A program made the position numbers and the translations under genes. A DNA stretch of 64,000 bases, from positions 1,488,001 through 1,552,000 of the forward strand of contig JAPEIS010000014.1 of NCBI GenBank assembly GCA_029531795.1. Reading direction: 5' to 3'. The notes below the pieces were generated by a model. That model ran no database searches, was not told the DNA's origin, and saw nothing but the letters and a program-made list of their open reading frames with translations. The stretch's first letter is position 1, and the number at the start of each line of letters is the position of its first letter. Origin of the DNA: Sclerotinia nivalis. Its lineage: Eukaryota > Ascomycota > Leotiomycetes > Helotiales > Sclerotiniaceae. Shown here one piece after another: positions 24,720 to 36,777 of this stretch.

Positions 24720-25277
24720 CTATTTCGGATGGGTTTCGATAAATAATTTTAAAGTTAATATTTTGTTTTCTGTACAAATCGCTAACCTTTTCTGCGAAAG
24801 TCTGATATCGAGTTTCGTTTGTTTATTTTTATTGATTATTTCGATGAATTTTGTATACTTTTCGTTTGTATTTTTCTTTGTTATATTCAATTGTTTATAA
24901 AATTGTTGTGTTTTTTTGAATATGTTAAGGCAATGGACGAAATCTTTGAGGCCGGTGTTTGTTTGTATAATCTGTATTTTGGTTATATTGATCATTTGAG
25001 TTGTATCAACAATAGGTATATTTGGATGATTTTCGATGAAATTGATAACATTGAAGAAATGGATTTCTTTGTTATTTGGGGATGCGATTATTTGGGAGCT
25101 TTTTTTGCAGGCGGGAGAGTAGTGGATAGTATTCTTTTCTTGCTCTAATGTTATTGATATATTAGACTTCGAAAAGGAAAAGATAGAAGGAGAGAAACGA
25201 TTATTGATAAAATTGTTCGAAGATGAAATTATAAAAGCTTTTCTAAACAAACTGAAAAAACTATCCAGAAAATTCAT
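24720..25277 (-). CDS. 185-codon ORF between pol and 3' LTR of Chromo-C, unknown
   Basis: This uninterrupted frame sits after the chromodomain end of pol and before the 3' LTR, in the same orientation as the element. It begins MNFLDSFFSLFRKAF. Its C-terminal half is Lys/Asn/Thr-rich with a helical look (KKNTNEKYTKFIEIINKNKQ). Readable sequence continues downstream through stops to about 24330, which suggests a larger ancestral ORF. I recognise no domain. It could be an accessory third ORF, a gag-like remnant of another element, or chance. The opposite strand also has ORFs here (24321-24746, 24819-25148), so coding strand is uncertain. Confidence 0.35.
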   Translation of the reverse strand: MNFLDSFFSLFRKAFIISSSNNFINNRFSPSIFSFSKSNISITLEQEKNTIHYSPACKKSSQIIASPNNKEIHFFNVINFIENHPNIPIVDTTQMINITKIQIIQTNTGLKDFVHCLNIFKKTQQFYKQLNITKKNTNEKYTKFIEIINKNKQTKLDIRLSQKRLAICTENKILTLKLFIETHPK

Positions 25278-25559
25278 AATAAAATAAATGTTTTTAGATA
25301 AATTGAATTTGTTTTTATTTGGATATACAACTATAGTATATTGAATAGAATAAAGATAAAGAAAAAGAAGAGTAGGATAAAAATTGAAGCAAGCAAATAA
25401 ACAAACAACAAAAAAAGCAAAAACAATAAATAAATTTTCGAATGAATTATAAATTGATTAAAATTTCCTTTTCGAAGGGAGGGAGAGTGGATAAATAATT
25501 CTGTTTAGTTGTTCTATTTATAGGTTTGCTATCTGTAAATTCATTATAATTGTTGTTAT

Positions 25560-28500
25560 TATTCTTTCAAGTTTTTATTTATTCGAGAAGGTGATTAGGA
25601 GGCTTTATAGCTTCAGGGTATTAAATATGAAATTTTTGTATTTTATGTAGAGTGTATATAATATCGGAATAGTAATATTATACAAAATCATTATTGTATT
25701 CTATCCATTTTACTTTATATCGAACTTGTCTGCGGAGGAGCTTTGAGGCTAGAATTTACTGTATTTCGAATTCTGTATCAGTAGTAACTATAATGAATGA
25801 AAAAGGATCGTTGTGTTGTCCGGGAATAGAGTTTGTTATAGTTTTTTGTAGTTTATTAGGGGAGAAGACTTTATATACATTTATACTTTCCGGAAGATCT
25901 AGTTGATATAAATAATCTACCTTTTCGAGAATACAATACAGCTCTGCTATCTGTAGATCGAGTTTGTAGCTAGATCGTTTTGTAATGAAGTTTCTAATGA
26001 TAATATATATTTTATCTCCTATCTGGAAATCGATCGATCTTCGATAGCGATCGATATCTTTTATTTTCTTTTGTTATATCTTGGAAAGAATATCTTTGGT
26101 TATTTTCCAAACTTTATATATATATTTGGAGAAAGTTTGTGTATCGATATAATTCAACTTCTTTGTAATTGTATAAAAGGTATTGGAAAGGGGTTTATCT
26201 TAATTGAAAGAAATAATTGAGGAATACTTATTTTGAAATTCGAAAGAGGATATTCTTAAACTTTTGTGAAATATAGTAAATTATATATAATTCATTATAT
26301 ACAAAAGTTCCGATCAATTGTTTTGATAATAATTAATATATAATCGAAAGCGTTGATCTAGATATTGATTTATGATTTCGGTTTGTCTATTTGTTTGAGG
26401 ATAATAAACTATGGATAGTTTTAGTTTGACATTTAGGATTTGTATGAATTCGTTCCAAAAGCTGGATATGAATTGTGGATCTTTATCGGATGTAATAATA
26501 ATTGGAGCACCTTTTCAACGATAGATATGGTTTAGATATATTAAAGCCATTTCTTGGATAGTTGTGATATGATAACAAGGAATGTATATTGATTGTTTTG
26601 ATAGTTTATCGACAATTATAAAAACATTATTGTATTTATATTTATTCTTTAGAAAGGATTTGAAATCTATCGATATATCGGTCTATAGTCTAATAGGGAT
26701 AAATAAAGAGTGTAAAAACCTAGATATTCAATCTTTTGGAATATAGTAATTGTGGCAAATAGTACAATTGTCGATATACTGATCGATATAATCGGTTATT
26801 CCTTTCCAAAAATACTGTTTCTTTATAATCAATTTCGTTTTGGTTTTATTAAAATAAGCTGAAAAGATTTGGGTATAGATTTCTTTTATAAGATTAATAC
26901 GAAGGTTATTTATATCGGGTATAATTAATCGGTCTTTGTGGAGTAATAAATCATTGTGTATAGAATATCCTTTTTTCAAATTAGCTGTTAAATCATGTTC
27001 CGATTGTATCGATGGGTATATACAGTTAGTTTGTAGAATGCGATCTATGAGATTCAATTCTTTTGTTTTAATAGCTAGAATTGTAGTTACCTCTCTTTCT
27101 TTCATGCTGAGTTCGTCTAATATCTTTTTGTTAAGAATTTCTGACGGGAATAGGGTTTGAGTATATTGCTCAAAGTGTATCATTTTGTGTACTTTCATTT
27201 CTTGATTGCGGCGATTAAGTATATTTGTTGTTGTATTATTAACTTCTGTTCGGTATGATATTTCGAACCAAAAGTTTGCCAGGATTTCAAATTATCTGGT
27301 CTATTGTTGATTTAATATTTTCTTTATTATAAAATATTCCAAAACTTTATAGCTTATTACAACTTTTATATAATAAAAAAACCCAATAAATTTCGCTCTC
27401 TAAGTTTTGAAGGTTTTAATAATAACAAATATTTCTTTATCGAATATTGTATAATTCATTTCAATTGGGAGTATTGTTTTGGTAAAGAAAACAACAAAAT
27501 GCTATTGATTATCGTTGTATAGCTGAAAGAACACTTCTTCGACAACACTATCTGATACATCGGTTTCGATTATAATTTATAGGTATGATTAATAATGCTT
27601 TAGGATAGAAATTTGAAGTATTATTTGTTTAAAACGATCGAAAGCAGTGATGCAATTGCTGTTCTATATATATAAAGAGTCTTTCTTTATCAGATTGATA
27701 AACAAATAAACGATTCGTTCGAAATCTTGAATAAAACATTTATAGAAGTTACAAAATCCTAAAAAGGATTGTATTCCTTTAATATTTGTAAAGACTTTCT
27801 ATTCTTTTACAATTTCAATCTTCTTTAGATTTACTTCTATTCCTTCTATAAAGATAATAAATCTAAAGTATTTAGTTCTTTTGATACTAAATTTATATTT
27901 ATTGATATCGATTTGTAATCCAGTTTTACAAAGACAATCAAAAACTTATAATATATACATTTTATATTCTACTTCGTTTTCAAAATAAATCAAGATATTG
28001 TCTAAATAAACTATACAAATTATATTTAAAAGATCGAAAAGAATATCATTTATATATTATTGATAAATAACAAAACCATTGATCAATCCGAAAAGCAAGA
28101 TTTTACATTTATAAATTCTGTATTGTATTCGGAATGTAATCAAATCTTCGGAATCGGGATGTATACGAATTCAATGAAATGCTTATCGAATATCTAACTT
28201 TGTGAATATTTTAGATTTGGAAATATATATTAAGATTTCATTGATCAATAATAGAAAGTATTTGTTTCTTTTAGTAATGGTATTGAATCGTCGAAAATCG
28301 ATATAGCAATATAAACCATTATTCGATTTGGAAACAAAAAGTATTAGTGCAATGAATAAAAAGGAGTTAGTTTCAATGAAATCCTTTTTTAGATTATCGA
28401 TAAAGTATTCTTTAACAATTAAAAGTTCTTTCAAGGATATATTATAGATAGGGCTAGTTTTGAATTGGATATCTAATGGAATTTCGATTTTATGATTGTA

Positions 28501-28910
28501 TATTGTATATTGGGGTAATTTATCGGATTCCTTTTTTGAAAAAACTTCAAGATAATTATAATATAATTAAGAAACTCTTTGAAATAGTTTTTAGAATTTT
28601 TTATCATTAGTATTCCTTATTCGATTTTTCAGCATTGTATTGATTTTGTGGATGTTGATAGAAAAAATGGTATTATCGCAACGATGATTATGTATTTTGA
28701 AAACTTCAATGGAGATTGTAGTGATATCGATAGTAATCTGGGATAAATAGTTTGATTGATAGTATTCAAAGAATAGTTCATTTAGAAAAACAGAACGATT
28801 AATTGATTTGGTCCTTGCGGAAGGGGATAAATTATAAGTTTTAATATTCTTGAAAGGAAGCAAAAATGATTTTATAAATAAGCTTTCTTTGAATTCCATT
28901 TTCATTTGTT
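25560..28910 (-). pseudogene. pol of Chromo-C copy C1 (PR-RT-RNase H-IN-chromodomain), degenerate
   Basis: Reverse-strand segments in order are a protease/linker region (28905-28591); RT with KKDFIETNSFLF and YIDFRRFNTI (28434-28183); YLDN in place of YLDD near 27990; then FLGFCNFYKCFI and RNase H. The 156-codon piece at 27198-26728 holds the integrase zinc domain (HNDLLLHKDRLIIPD, YFWKGI, NCTICHNYY, with CysXXCys kept). The integrase core runs on through 26700-26000. A chromodomain lies near 25760-25600 (EIQxILASKLLRR, YKVKWIEYNNDF). Stops are frequent and the RT catalytic pair is broken. Confidence 0.82.
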
Positions 28911-29499
28911 GAAGGTTAGTATATAAATCCTATTTATATCTAATAATGAATCTAGTTAATAGAAACAAGGGTTTTATATGATCGATTTCGAAAAAGGCAT
29001 CACAATATTATATATCTTTTTCGACTTCGGGATTGGATAATGGTTTGGGGGTTGAAAAAGACTTTCTAGAAAAAATAACGTTCTTTGAAAAGTATAAATG
29101 GGTAGTAAATCTTTTAGTTATATTAATTGATAATTGAAGAACCGGAATATCATATTATAGGTTTTGAATTATAAATCTTCAATGATGATATCCCTTTTTA
29201 TTTCAATTAATAGAAAAGGAATTTGAAGAAAAATTCTACTATTCAATTAAAACGTTAAACGGATAGAATGGGTAACAACGGTATCTTGTCAATTATTATA
29301 TTCTTGAATAGGGATAGAATTGTTCAAAGGAATAATAGGGATATTAGTATATCGAAAGAATTGATATACAAAACGAATATTAATAAACAAATAAATAAAG
29401 ACTCTGGTATCTATTAATGTAGAAAATTGGATTTGGAAATTATAAACTAAAAAATGATAGAGAAATAGAAAACTATCGTTATCTATAAAGTTTTATAGA

Positions 29500-30018
29500 T
29501 CAATATATTTAAGATCATATTGATAATTTTGAAAGAAGACTTTTCTAAAGATTAGTTTTTTCCCGATTTATATAAATCAGAATCGGGAATTTCTGAAATG
29601 GTTCCTTCGTTTTTGGAGGTTGTATTAATTTCGTAAATACCGAAAAAGTATATATAATCCTTAATCCAATTAGAGGTTTTATATTTAAAGCAAAAGGAGA
29701 AAAAAACAAAGAAATAAAACTTGAAATTCAGAATAAATCCAAAAATAATCGATTTTTCTTTTCCGATATATTTAGATTTAGCATTTTTATACAAAAAAGT
29801 GGAACTTTTAGAACAATTATCAAATAAAAAATTCTTTCGAATTTGATTCCTAATTAGTATAATATATTTCTAATTTATTATATATATTCTTGTATCCACA
29901 TTCATTAAATGATTTATATAATCCTAGAAATCGAAATAAAAATCTATAATAGCTACTATTGTAATTTTCAATAAAAAAGAAAATTTCGAAATAAATTCTT
30001 TTCGAAAAGAGTTTTTTA
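29500..30018 (-). pseudogene. gag of C1, C-terminal part
   Basis: The open piece at 29794-29552 (KYIGKEKS, then IPDSDLYKSGKN) closely matches the plus-strand C2 fragment at 41340-41575 (EYIGKEKSITPRF, IPDSDLYKSGKD), which establishes it as Chromo-C gag. The N-terminal part lies beyond B2 at 36778-37400. No zinc knuckle is seen. The stretch 29552-28910 between this and pol should hold the gag end and protease but is heavily eroded. Confidence 0.7.
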
Positions 30019-30023
30019 ATTAA
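30019..30023. repeat. target-site duplication ATTAA, left side of B2
   Basis: ATTAA flanks B2 here and at 36773-36777. Joining across it restores Chromo-C gag sequence that can be aligned with C2 near 41100-41120. Confidence 0.88.
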
Positions 30024-30186
30024 TGTTACGGGTTCATCTCCCTTCACCTGCACGTGATCATGTGTACCTTAGGCACATATGCATACATTCACTTCTATAT
30101 AGTCAGGTCACCTTCTTGATTTTCTTTTCCTTTTCGTAGTACAACAATAGATCAAACCTACATATACCTTTTCCCGTACTGTGATA
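30024..30186 (+). repeat. 5' LTR of B2 (163 bp)
   Basis: It starts TGTTACGGGTTCATCTCCC and ends ACTGTGATA. Compared with the 3' LTR it differs at many sites, with C-to-T on this copy (for example CTTGATTTTC against CTTGACCTTC) and G-to-A on the other (TGTTACGGG against TATTACAGA). Confidence 0.92.
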
Positions 30187-30212
30187 GTTTGTATTACCTT
30201 TTCAAAGGCTCC

Positions 30213-30230
30213 ATCACTTTACGAAGTGAT
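30213..30230 (+). other. hairpin just inside the B2 5' LTR
   Basis: ATCACTT TACG AAGTGAT forms a perfect 7-bp stem with a 4-base loop. It is followed by CTGGCTTTGCCAA, which contains another short inverted repeat (GGC/GCC). It lies in the leader where a primer-binding site is expected. No tRNA-complementary TGG-type site was identified, so the priming mode is unknown. Confidence 0.45.
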
Positions 30231-30579
30231 CTGGCTTTGCCAAATCATTTGCAGGCTTTTGTATCTGTTTTCGATTGCTTTCGCGTCGTTGTAACTCGCT
30301 TGCTTTTGTGCGATCGCGTTTCTTATCTGCTTTTGTACAGCTTCTGATCCTTGATTGCTTTTGTACAATTGTATTTATTCGTAGGCTTCTATATCTGTTT
30401 TTGATTGCTTTTGTGCAATCACAAATTCCTTATCGATTACTTTGTATAATTGTAATTCTTTTTACAATAATTTTCAATTCTATATCTGCTGGTAATGCGA
30501 CTTCTATTTCTATCGAAGGAATTCGTACCGAAATCCAATGAGTCTTCAATCAATGGTCTACTATTATACAAATCCTAAC

Positions 30580-31749
30580 AGAATTGAATACTTCAGTGAT
30601 ATCAAATCTTGTTGTCAGTCCTAATGAATAAACTGTTTATTTGAATCATATTTTCTTTATTATCGAAAATCGCTTTACTATTCAAGCTATTTATATCACT
30701 ATTCAAACAAATAAGATCGAGAAATTCAAAACAGAAAACATCAAGCTTTTTCGCACTCTAATCAGCAAGCAAGTTCAATTGGATGCTAGTGGTGTTGTTA
30801 CTAATCAGAAACCGATCATTTCCTATCAAATTCAAAAGGATCTGTTCGTTTTTAAAAACGAAAGATCTAATATTCTTGTCTAACAAAAGGATTATCAGTT
30901 CTGGAAGTTGGGTTTGCAATTCTGTTGGATAATCGATTCACAATTTTTTGTCTTTGAACAAAAGAAGATTAGCTATACTATTAGTCTTCTCGATAATCAA
31001 GTGCGACAAGAGCGTATTACAGATATCACCAGATTCGTTGATGATCCCATTTGCTTCGATTCTGCTGTTTCGTTTTTGATCAAATTGAACAAATTATATA
31101 TCTTTATAGATATCAAAAAAGAAGCCTTGCTCAAATTCGATAAACTTTCTATAAATCCAAAGGAATCCTTTTCGGTTTTCTTCTTTATATTGTTTCATTT
31201 TGCTAACTCTTGCTATAAGTCTAATCGTGAGATTGTTAATGCAATGAAGCAAAAGGTTACAGCCCCCTTTCAAATTTTGGTTATTGATGATTCGAACTTT
31301 TGCACAATCGACGATGTTGATAATTAGCAAAAGAAATTCTCTACTTGAAATCAGAATCTTTGTAATGCTGAGTATTATAACAAAAATTCTGATAAAACAT
31401 CTATTGTTAATAGTAACCTTATAGATTTCGATACAATGAAACAAAAAGGACAACAGAAAAAGAATCTGCAAAATAAGAAAAAGAAATTTAATCCTACGAT
31501 TTCTTGTAATTATTGTAGTAGGATTAATCATTTTTAGATTGATTGTTATACTATTTATAATATCAATAGTAATCTTTTTCCTGGTAAACAAGTTTCCGTT
31601 AATACCTTTTCCAATTGCAATACCGCTGCCTCAACTAATCCGGCCCCTGATCAATACGCTACTGTTCCGACTTTTCGAGACATCAATAGGTTTAATAATA
31701 ATTGCAATGGATTTCGAGAAGGATATATTGGTAATTGGGTACAAAGCTA
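30580..31749 (+). pseudogene. gag of Chromo-B copy B2
   Basis: This is the nucleocapsid precursor. The frame runs from about 30580 (LNTSVISNLVV) to the stops near 31748, broken by TAA/TAG/TGA at a few sites (for example 30626, 30881, 31325). Open pieces lie at 30641-30883 and 30908-31327. A CCHC zinc knuckle near 31511-31555 reads CNYCSRINHF, a stop, then IDC: all four ligands and the spacing C-X2-C-X4-H-X4-C are kept, with one stop where Gln or Trp stood. The same frame is open upstream (30275-30541), so the true start is uncertain. Pol is in the -1 frame. Confidence 0.8.
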
Positions 31750-34700
31750 ATAGCATCTGAATCAGGTATAATGGTAAGGCTATATCGAGTTAGAGGAGGT
31801 TATCTCTATACTCAATTCAGTTAAGGAAAGTCTCGAACAGGGAAAAGATTAATCTTTATGAAAAATCGTTTGTGAAGGAATACTAAGGGCAAGAAGATAA
31901 ATCGAGGAATGGATAGAGATAAGTTATTGTAATTCAACTTTATGAATAGCAAATCTTTATTTGTTAAAATTATTATATTCCTTATATATGAAAATCCCTT
32001 TACTATTACAAATCTTATTGATAATGGATACTTTGAAGAAGTCTTTGCTGATTATTCTTTTGTTTTCAAATACAATATTGAAATACAATTTTTACTTTAT
32101 CCTTGCGAATTCCGATTTGTCGATGGAAAGGTTGCCGATAGAATTATAGAATATTTTGTAATGGAAATCGTTATAAGGGATCATTATAAATATTAATCCT
32201 TTTATATTATTTAGTTTTCATTAGAGATATTATTAATCTTTGATTTACTATAGTTACAATGCTATAATCCTATTATCAATTGGATAAAGATGAATTTAAT
32301 ATTCTTTTCAAACTATTATACTTCCAATTATTTGGCGTATTATAATTCAGAGCCAGTTATTATATCAACGATCCTATCTCCGATCAAAGAACAAAAGGAT
32401 CTAACAAAAGTTACCCTACAATAGATTATTAATGTTATCGAACCTTTAAATAAATTCCTTATCGATCTTGATATAAAAGTTAAATATACAGTTTATAAAT
32501 ACTACTATTCATATATCGAGGATTGTCCAAAGAACGATATCGATTGTTCATCTATTCAAACGCTTTCTACTTTTAAAAGAACTTCTTATAAAAAACTTTC
32601 TATTGAAAAGATACCAAATAAAGATTATATATTATAATCTAACGATTCTTCTATTGACCTCGAATTTCAACAGAGTCTAATACCTGATATAAATTATTAT
32701 CGAACAAAGCGCTATAGAGAATCAAATAATCAAATATAGATGATTCCCAATTGTCTACATCCAAAATCGATCTTAAAGATTACAAATCAGCATCAGCCTA
32801 TTCACAATCCAAAAAACCATTTGCCCCCACTTTCTATTGAAGAACTCCCTATATCTATTTACAAAGATACAAGCCCAAATATAAATAATATTCATTGATT
32901 GCAAACTTCTAACTTTGTTTCGTTTTGTCAATAAAATAACATTCGGATTATTCGATTGATATAAAATGAATTGAATACTATACAGAAAACTATTGAACAA
33001 GATCATCTACAACAAACTATATTATTCTCGACACTCACAAAAGAGGATTTTCGATCGATTTTACAAGGGCAAAACAATATAATAGAAATACTCTCTAGAA
33101 CCCTATCACAACTTTATGATTTTATATACAATTGTTACAAACCGCTTTATTTGCAAAAGATCTCTAAAGCTGATATCGATAAATTTTTAATCAGCAAACC
33201 TCCCCTTAGTGACAATCAAATACAACAAAGGCTTCCTATATAATTACAAAACAAATTTCCTACCTTCCTCCTACATTATACAGATAAATTACCATCTTAT
33301 CGAATCTAGAATCACAAAATTGAGTTGATACCCAATAAAGAGCCATTTTATTTCAAAAACTGCCTTTTATCATCAATAAAATTGATAATGATACACAAAT
33401 GGTTTGATAATAATCTCTTCAAAGGATTCATTCGGGAATCGAAATCGTGATACACTTCTCCTTTATTATTGGCTGCCAAACCGGAAAAGGGGATCCGCAT
33501 TTGTCAAGATTATCGAGGACTAAATAACATTACTATAAAGAATCGTTATCTATTATTTATAGTTTGCGAAACACTGGACGCTCTTTGTAATACAAAAATT
33601 TACACCAAACTTGATATCATTACAGTATTCAACAAATTGCGAATCGTTGAAAAGAATAAATGGAAAATTATATTCATTACTCATTTTGGTCTTTTTGAAT
33701 CTCTAATTATACCTTTCGATCTCTATAATACACCTACATCATTTCAACATTATATCAATCATACACTTTTCGACAAGTTGAACAAGTATTGCACTGCATA
33801 TCTCGATGACATCCTAATCTACTCCGATAATCCTGTAAAGCATAAAAAGCATATCCATCAAATAATTCAAAAATTAATAGATACTAGATTACAGATTGAT
33901 ATTAACAAATGCAAATTCGAAACCACAAAAACAAAGTATTTGAGTCTTATCATTACAACCAAAGGTATCGAAATGAATCAAGAAAAGATTATAATTATTA
34001 TATCTTGAGAATTGCCTTTATATATAAAGGATTTACAACGATTTCTTAGTTTTATCAATTTCTATCGATATTTTATAAAAGATTTTTCAAAGATTTATCA
34101 CTTTCTCAATGATCTCTTGCAAAAGAATATTATATAGAATTGAACTGCAGATTATACAAAGGCTTTTGATACTTTAAAAAGAGCTTTCACAATAGTATCG
34201 GTTTTGGTATACTTTGATTACAAACAGAAAACTGTTTTGGAAACCGATGTTTCCGATTAGACTGTAGAAAGAATTCTTTTGCAATACAATGATGATAATG
34301 TTTTGTATTCAATCACTTACTTTTCATTTAAATATACAACAATGGAATGCAATTATAAAATTTACAATAAAAAATTACTCGCTATTATCAAAACAATAGA
34401 AGAATAGCGTTTAGAATTTTAAAACTCATAAAAGGAATTCGAGATTCTTACTAATCATAAAAACCTTGAATATTTTATAACTACAAAAATTCTCAATCAA
34501 TAGCAAATACGATGATTTGAATTTCTATTTCAATATAATTTCTGTATAATCTATCGACCAGAAAACAAAACTATTCGACCAAACATACTAAATAGAAAAC
34601 ACGAAGATCGACTATATCACTTTGATCCAAACGATAAACATCTAAAGAATCAAGAATACATTGTCCTTCCTCAAAACCGTTTTGACAATAATTTTTATAA

Positions 34701-36320
34701 GGATTTGATTGGGTATATCAATTTGATATTAATGAAAATAATAATACCATTTTATAATCAATCAATTGATACCTTAATCGATACAATATATATTAGATCC
34801 GACATCGCAGATCAATTTATCTCTACTTTTAACAATCCATCGATAACTAAATAGCCAAAAGAGCATCATAAAACCTTCCAGATTGCTATACAAAATTGTT
34901 CGGTCCAAAATAATAGAATTTATTACCGGGATAAGATTTGGGTTCCACCAGACGATGAACTCAAACTCCAAATTATCTATCGAACTCATTCTTCTGATCC
35001 TACCAGCCATCCTGATCGAACTAAAACAATCGATCTTGTCTTTTGTACATATTGATGGCTTAATATACATTTAGAGATCACATCCTACATGAAGGCCTGC
35101 GAACTTTGTACTCGTACCAAATCGTCCAATCAGCGCCTCCCGGATTTTTGAAACCACTGCCTGTCCCTTTTCGCATATAATCTGATATCTCAATCGATTA
35201 TATTACACCACTCCCAGATTACATTCGTTATAATTCTACCTATAAACATATCTTGATAGTAATCTACAAACTAACCAAAATAAGATATTTCATCAATACA
35301 TACACACTAACGATAAAAAAGCTAATCGATACTTTTATCAACTACATCTATACGCTTTATAGACTTCCGAACAATATCATTTCCGATTGGGGAACGCAGT
35401 TCATATCAGGATTCTAATCATAACTCTCGGAACAATTGGAAGTTACCTTAAAACATTCTTCAGCTTTTCATCCTTAAACAAATAATTAGATTAAATATAT
35501 TAATTCAATTCTGAAACAATATTTATAAGCTTTTGTTAACTATCATCAAGACAATTAATTGGATTGATTACCCTTAACCGAATTTGCATCCAATAATTTG
35601 ATCTCTGAAACAACTGATTGCTCACCTTTCTTTGCCAATTACGACTTTAATCTATATCTAAGCATTAAGCCTAATAAACCTTACCCACCGAATATAACTC
35701 TAATACAAAAACAGAAATTCTTTAAAAATAATAGAACTATAGATCACATAAAACATATCTTAAAACAACTTTGTACTCTTATATAGTAAACAATTGCTAC
35801 TTATGAAAACTATATTAACCACCACCGCTCTAATTCACCTCGCTATACAACTAACCAGAAAGTCTTTATCAATACCAAAAATATAAAGATTTCGTATAAA
35901 ACAAAAAAGCTAAATGATAAATGGATCGGCCCTTACAAGATTATCAAAGTTTATCCTCGTATTTGTTTTATTCAATTATTTAAGAATATTAAAATCTTCC
36001 CTGTTTTCCATCATTCTCTTTTACTTCCAATTCATACTAATCCTCACTTCCCGGCTCAAACAACGATTAACAAATTAGAATCCCTGATTATACGGAACAG
36101 AATTTTAGAACAGAACGACAATAAAGATAAACCTATTCAGAAATGAATATTTGAAGGAGTTCTAGATAATTATAATAAGGATGATTATCATTATTTGATC
36201 AAATAAAAACATTACATACCAATTTGACAACCAGCTAATGATTTAAAAGATAACGAGAAGGTTCTTATCGAATATCATCGCCTTCATTCAGAAAAACCAG
36301 AACCGCCAGCTTGAATCTTA
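31741..36320 (+). pseudogene. pol of Chromo-B copy B2 (PR-RT-RNase H-IN-chromodomain)
   Basis: The protease region is at 31942-32196 (NLIDNGYFEEVFADYSF; Asp kept, following Ser now Asn). RT covers 33460-34008: CQDYRGLNNITIKNRYLL, YTKLDII, FGLFESLIIPF and an intact YLDDILIYS. RNase H is near 34225-34500 (ETDVSD, NHKNLEYF). Integrase zinc domain and core lie at about 34800-35600. The catalytic Glu region, DNQTE-like in B1, is NNxIK here. A linker (LDxSI...[10 protein letters not shown]) follows. A chromodomain lies at about 36125-36290 (EGVLDNYNKDDYHYLIK, EYHRLHSEKPEPP). Stops lie at many former Gln/Trp codons, so no full protein is made. Confidence 0.87.
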
Positions 36321-36609
36321 AAACACCCCGATGCTATTATATTGCAATCGGAACTACAGAATTTGCAATCGGAATCATATAGCGCGATTACTACACCTAC
36401 TCTACGAAGATCCACTCATATCAAAATTGTTCGCTTCGTTTAAAGGTATATTACATATTATAACAATAAAAAATATAACATCATTAAAGAATATCATATA
36501 TTTTTTGTTCAGGGATTTAATTGAAGAAAGAGATCTATATTTTTTCTTTATTTTTCTTTATTTTTTAATACCCATTTGAGATCAAATAGGTTTCTTAAGA
36601 AAAGGGTAC

Positions 36610-36772
36610 TATTACAGATTCATCTCCCTTCACCTGCACATAATCATATATATCTTAAACACACATACATACACTCACTTCTATATAATCAGATCACCTC
36701 CTTGACCTTCTTCTCCTCCTCGTAGTACAACAATAGATCAAACCTACACATACCTTTTCCCTTACCGTGATA
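36610..36772 (+). repeat. 3' LTR of B2 (163 bp)
   Basis: TATTACAGATTCATC to CTTACCGTGATA, same length as the 5' LTR. It is preceded by the purine tract AAGAAAAGGG (36597-36606) and TAC, and followed by ATTAA. Confidence 0.92.
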
Positions 36773-36777
36773 ATTAA

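Larger units (their letters stand above)
30024..36772 (+). mobile_element. Chromo-B copy B2, full-length Ty3/gypsy chromovirus (6749 bp)
   Basis: A complete element with 163-bp LTRs, gag, pol with chromodomain, and the duplication ATTAA at both ends. It is inserted in the gag of C1. It is less eroded than B1: the CCHC knuckle and the RT YLDD are intact, but Gln/Trp codons turned to stops interrupt gag and pol. It provides the reference for B1, B3 and B4. Confidence 0.93.

Noticed and set aside
24321..25148. Plus-strand ORFs of 141 and 109 codons inside Chromo-C
   Set aside because: They oppose the element's sense and overlap the 185-codon reverse ORF. They are Phe/Ile/Leu/Tyr-rich as expected for an antisense reading. 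Kept only as an uncertainty in that entry.
31094..31591. Reverse-strand ORF of 165 codons
   Set aside because: Antisense shadow of B2 gag, including the zinc knuckle region.
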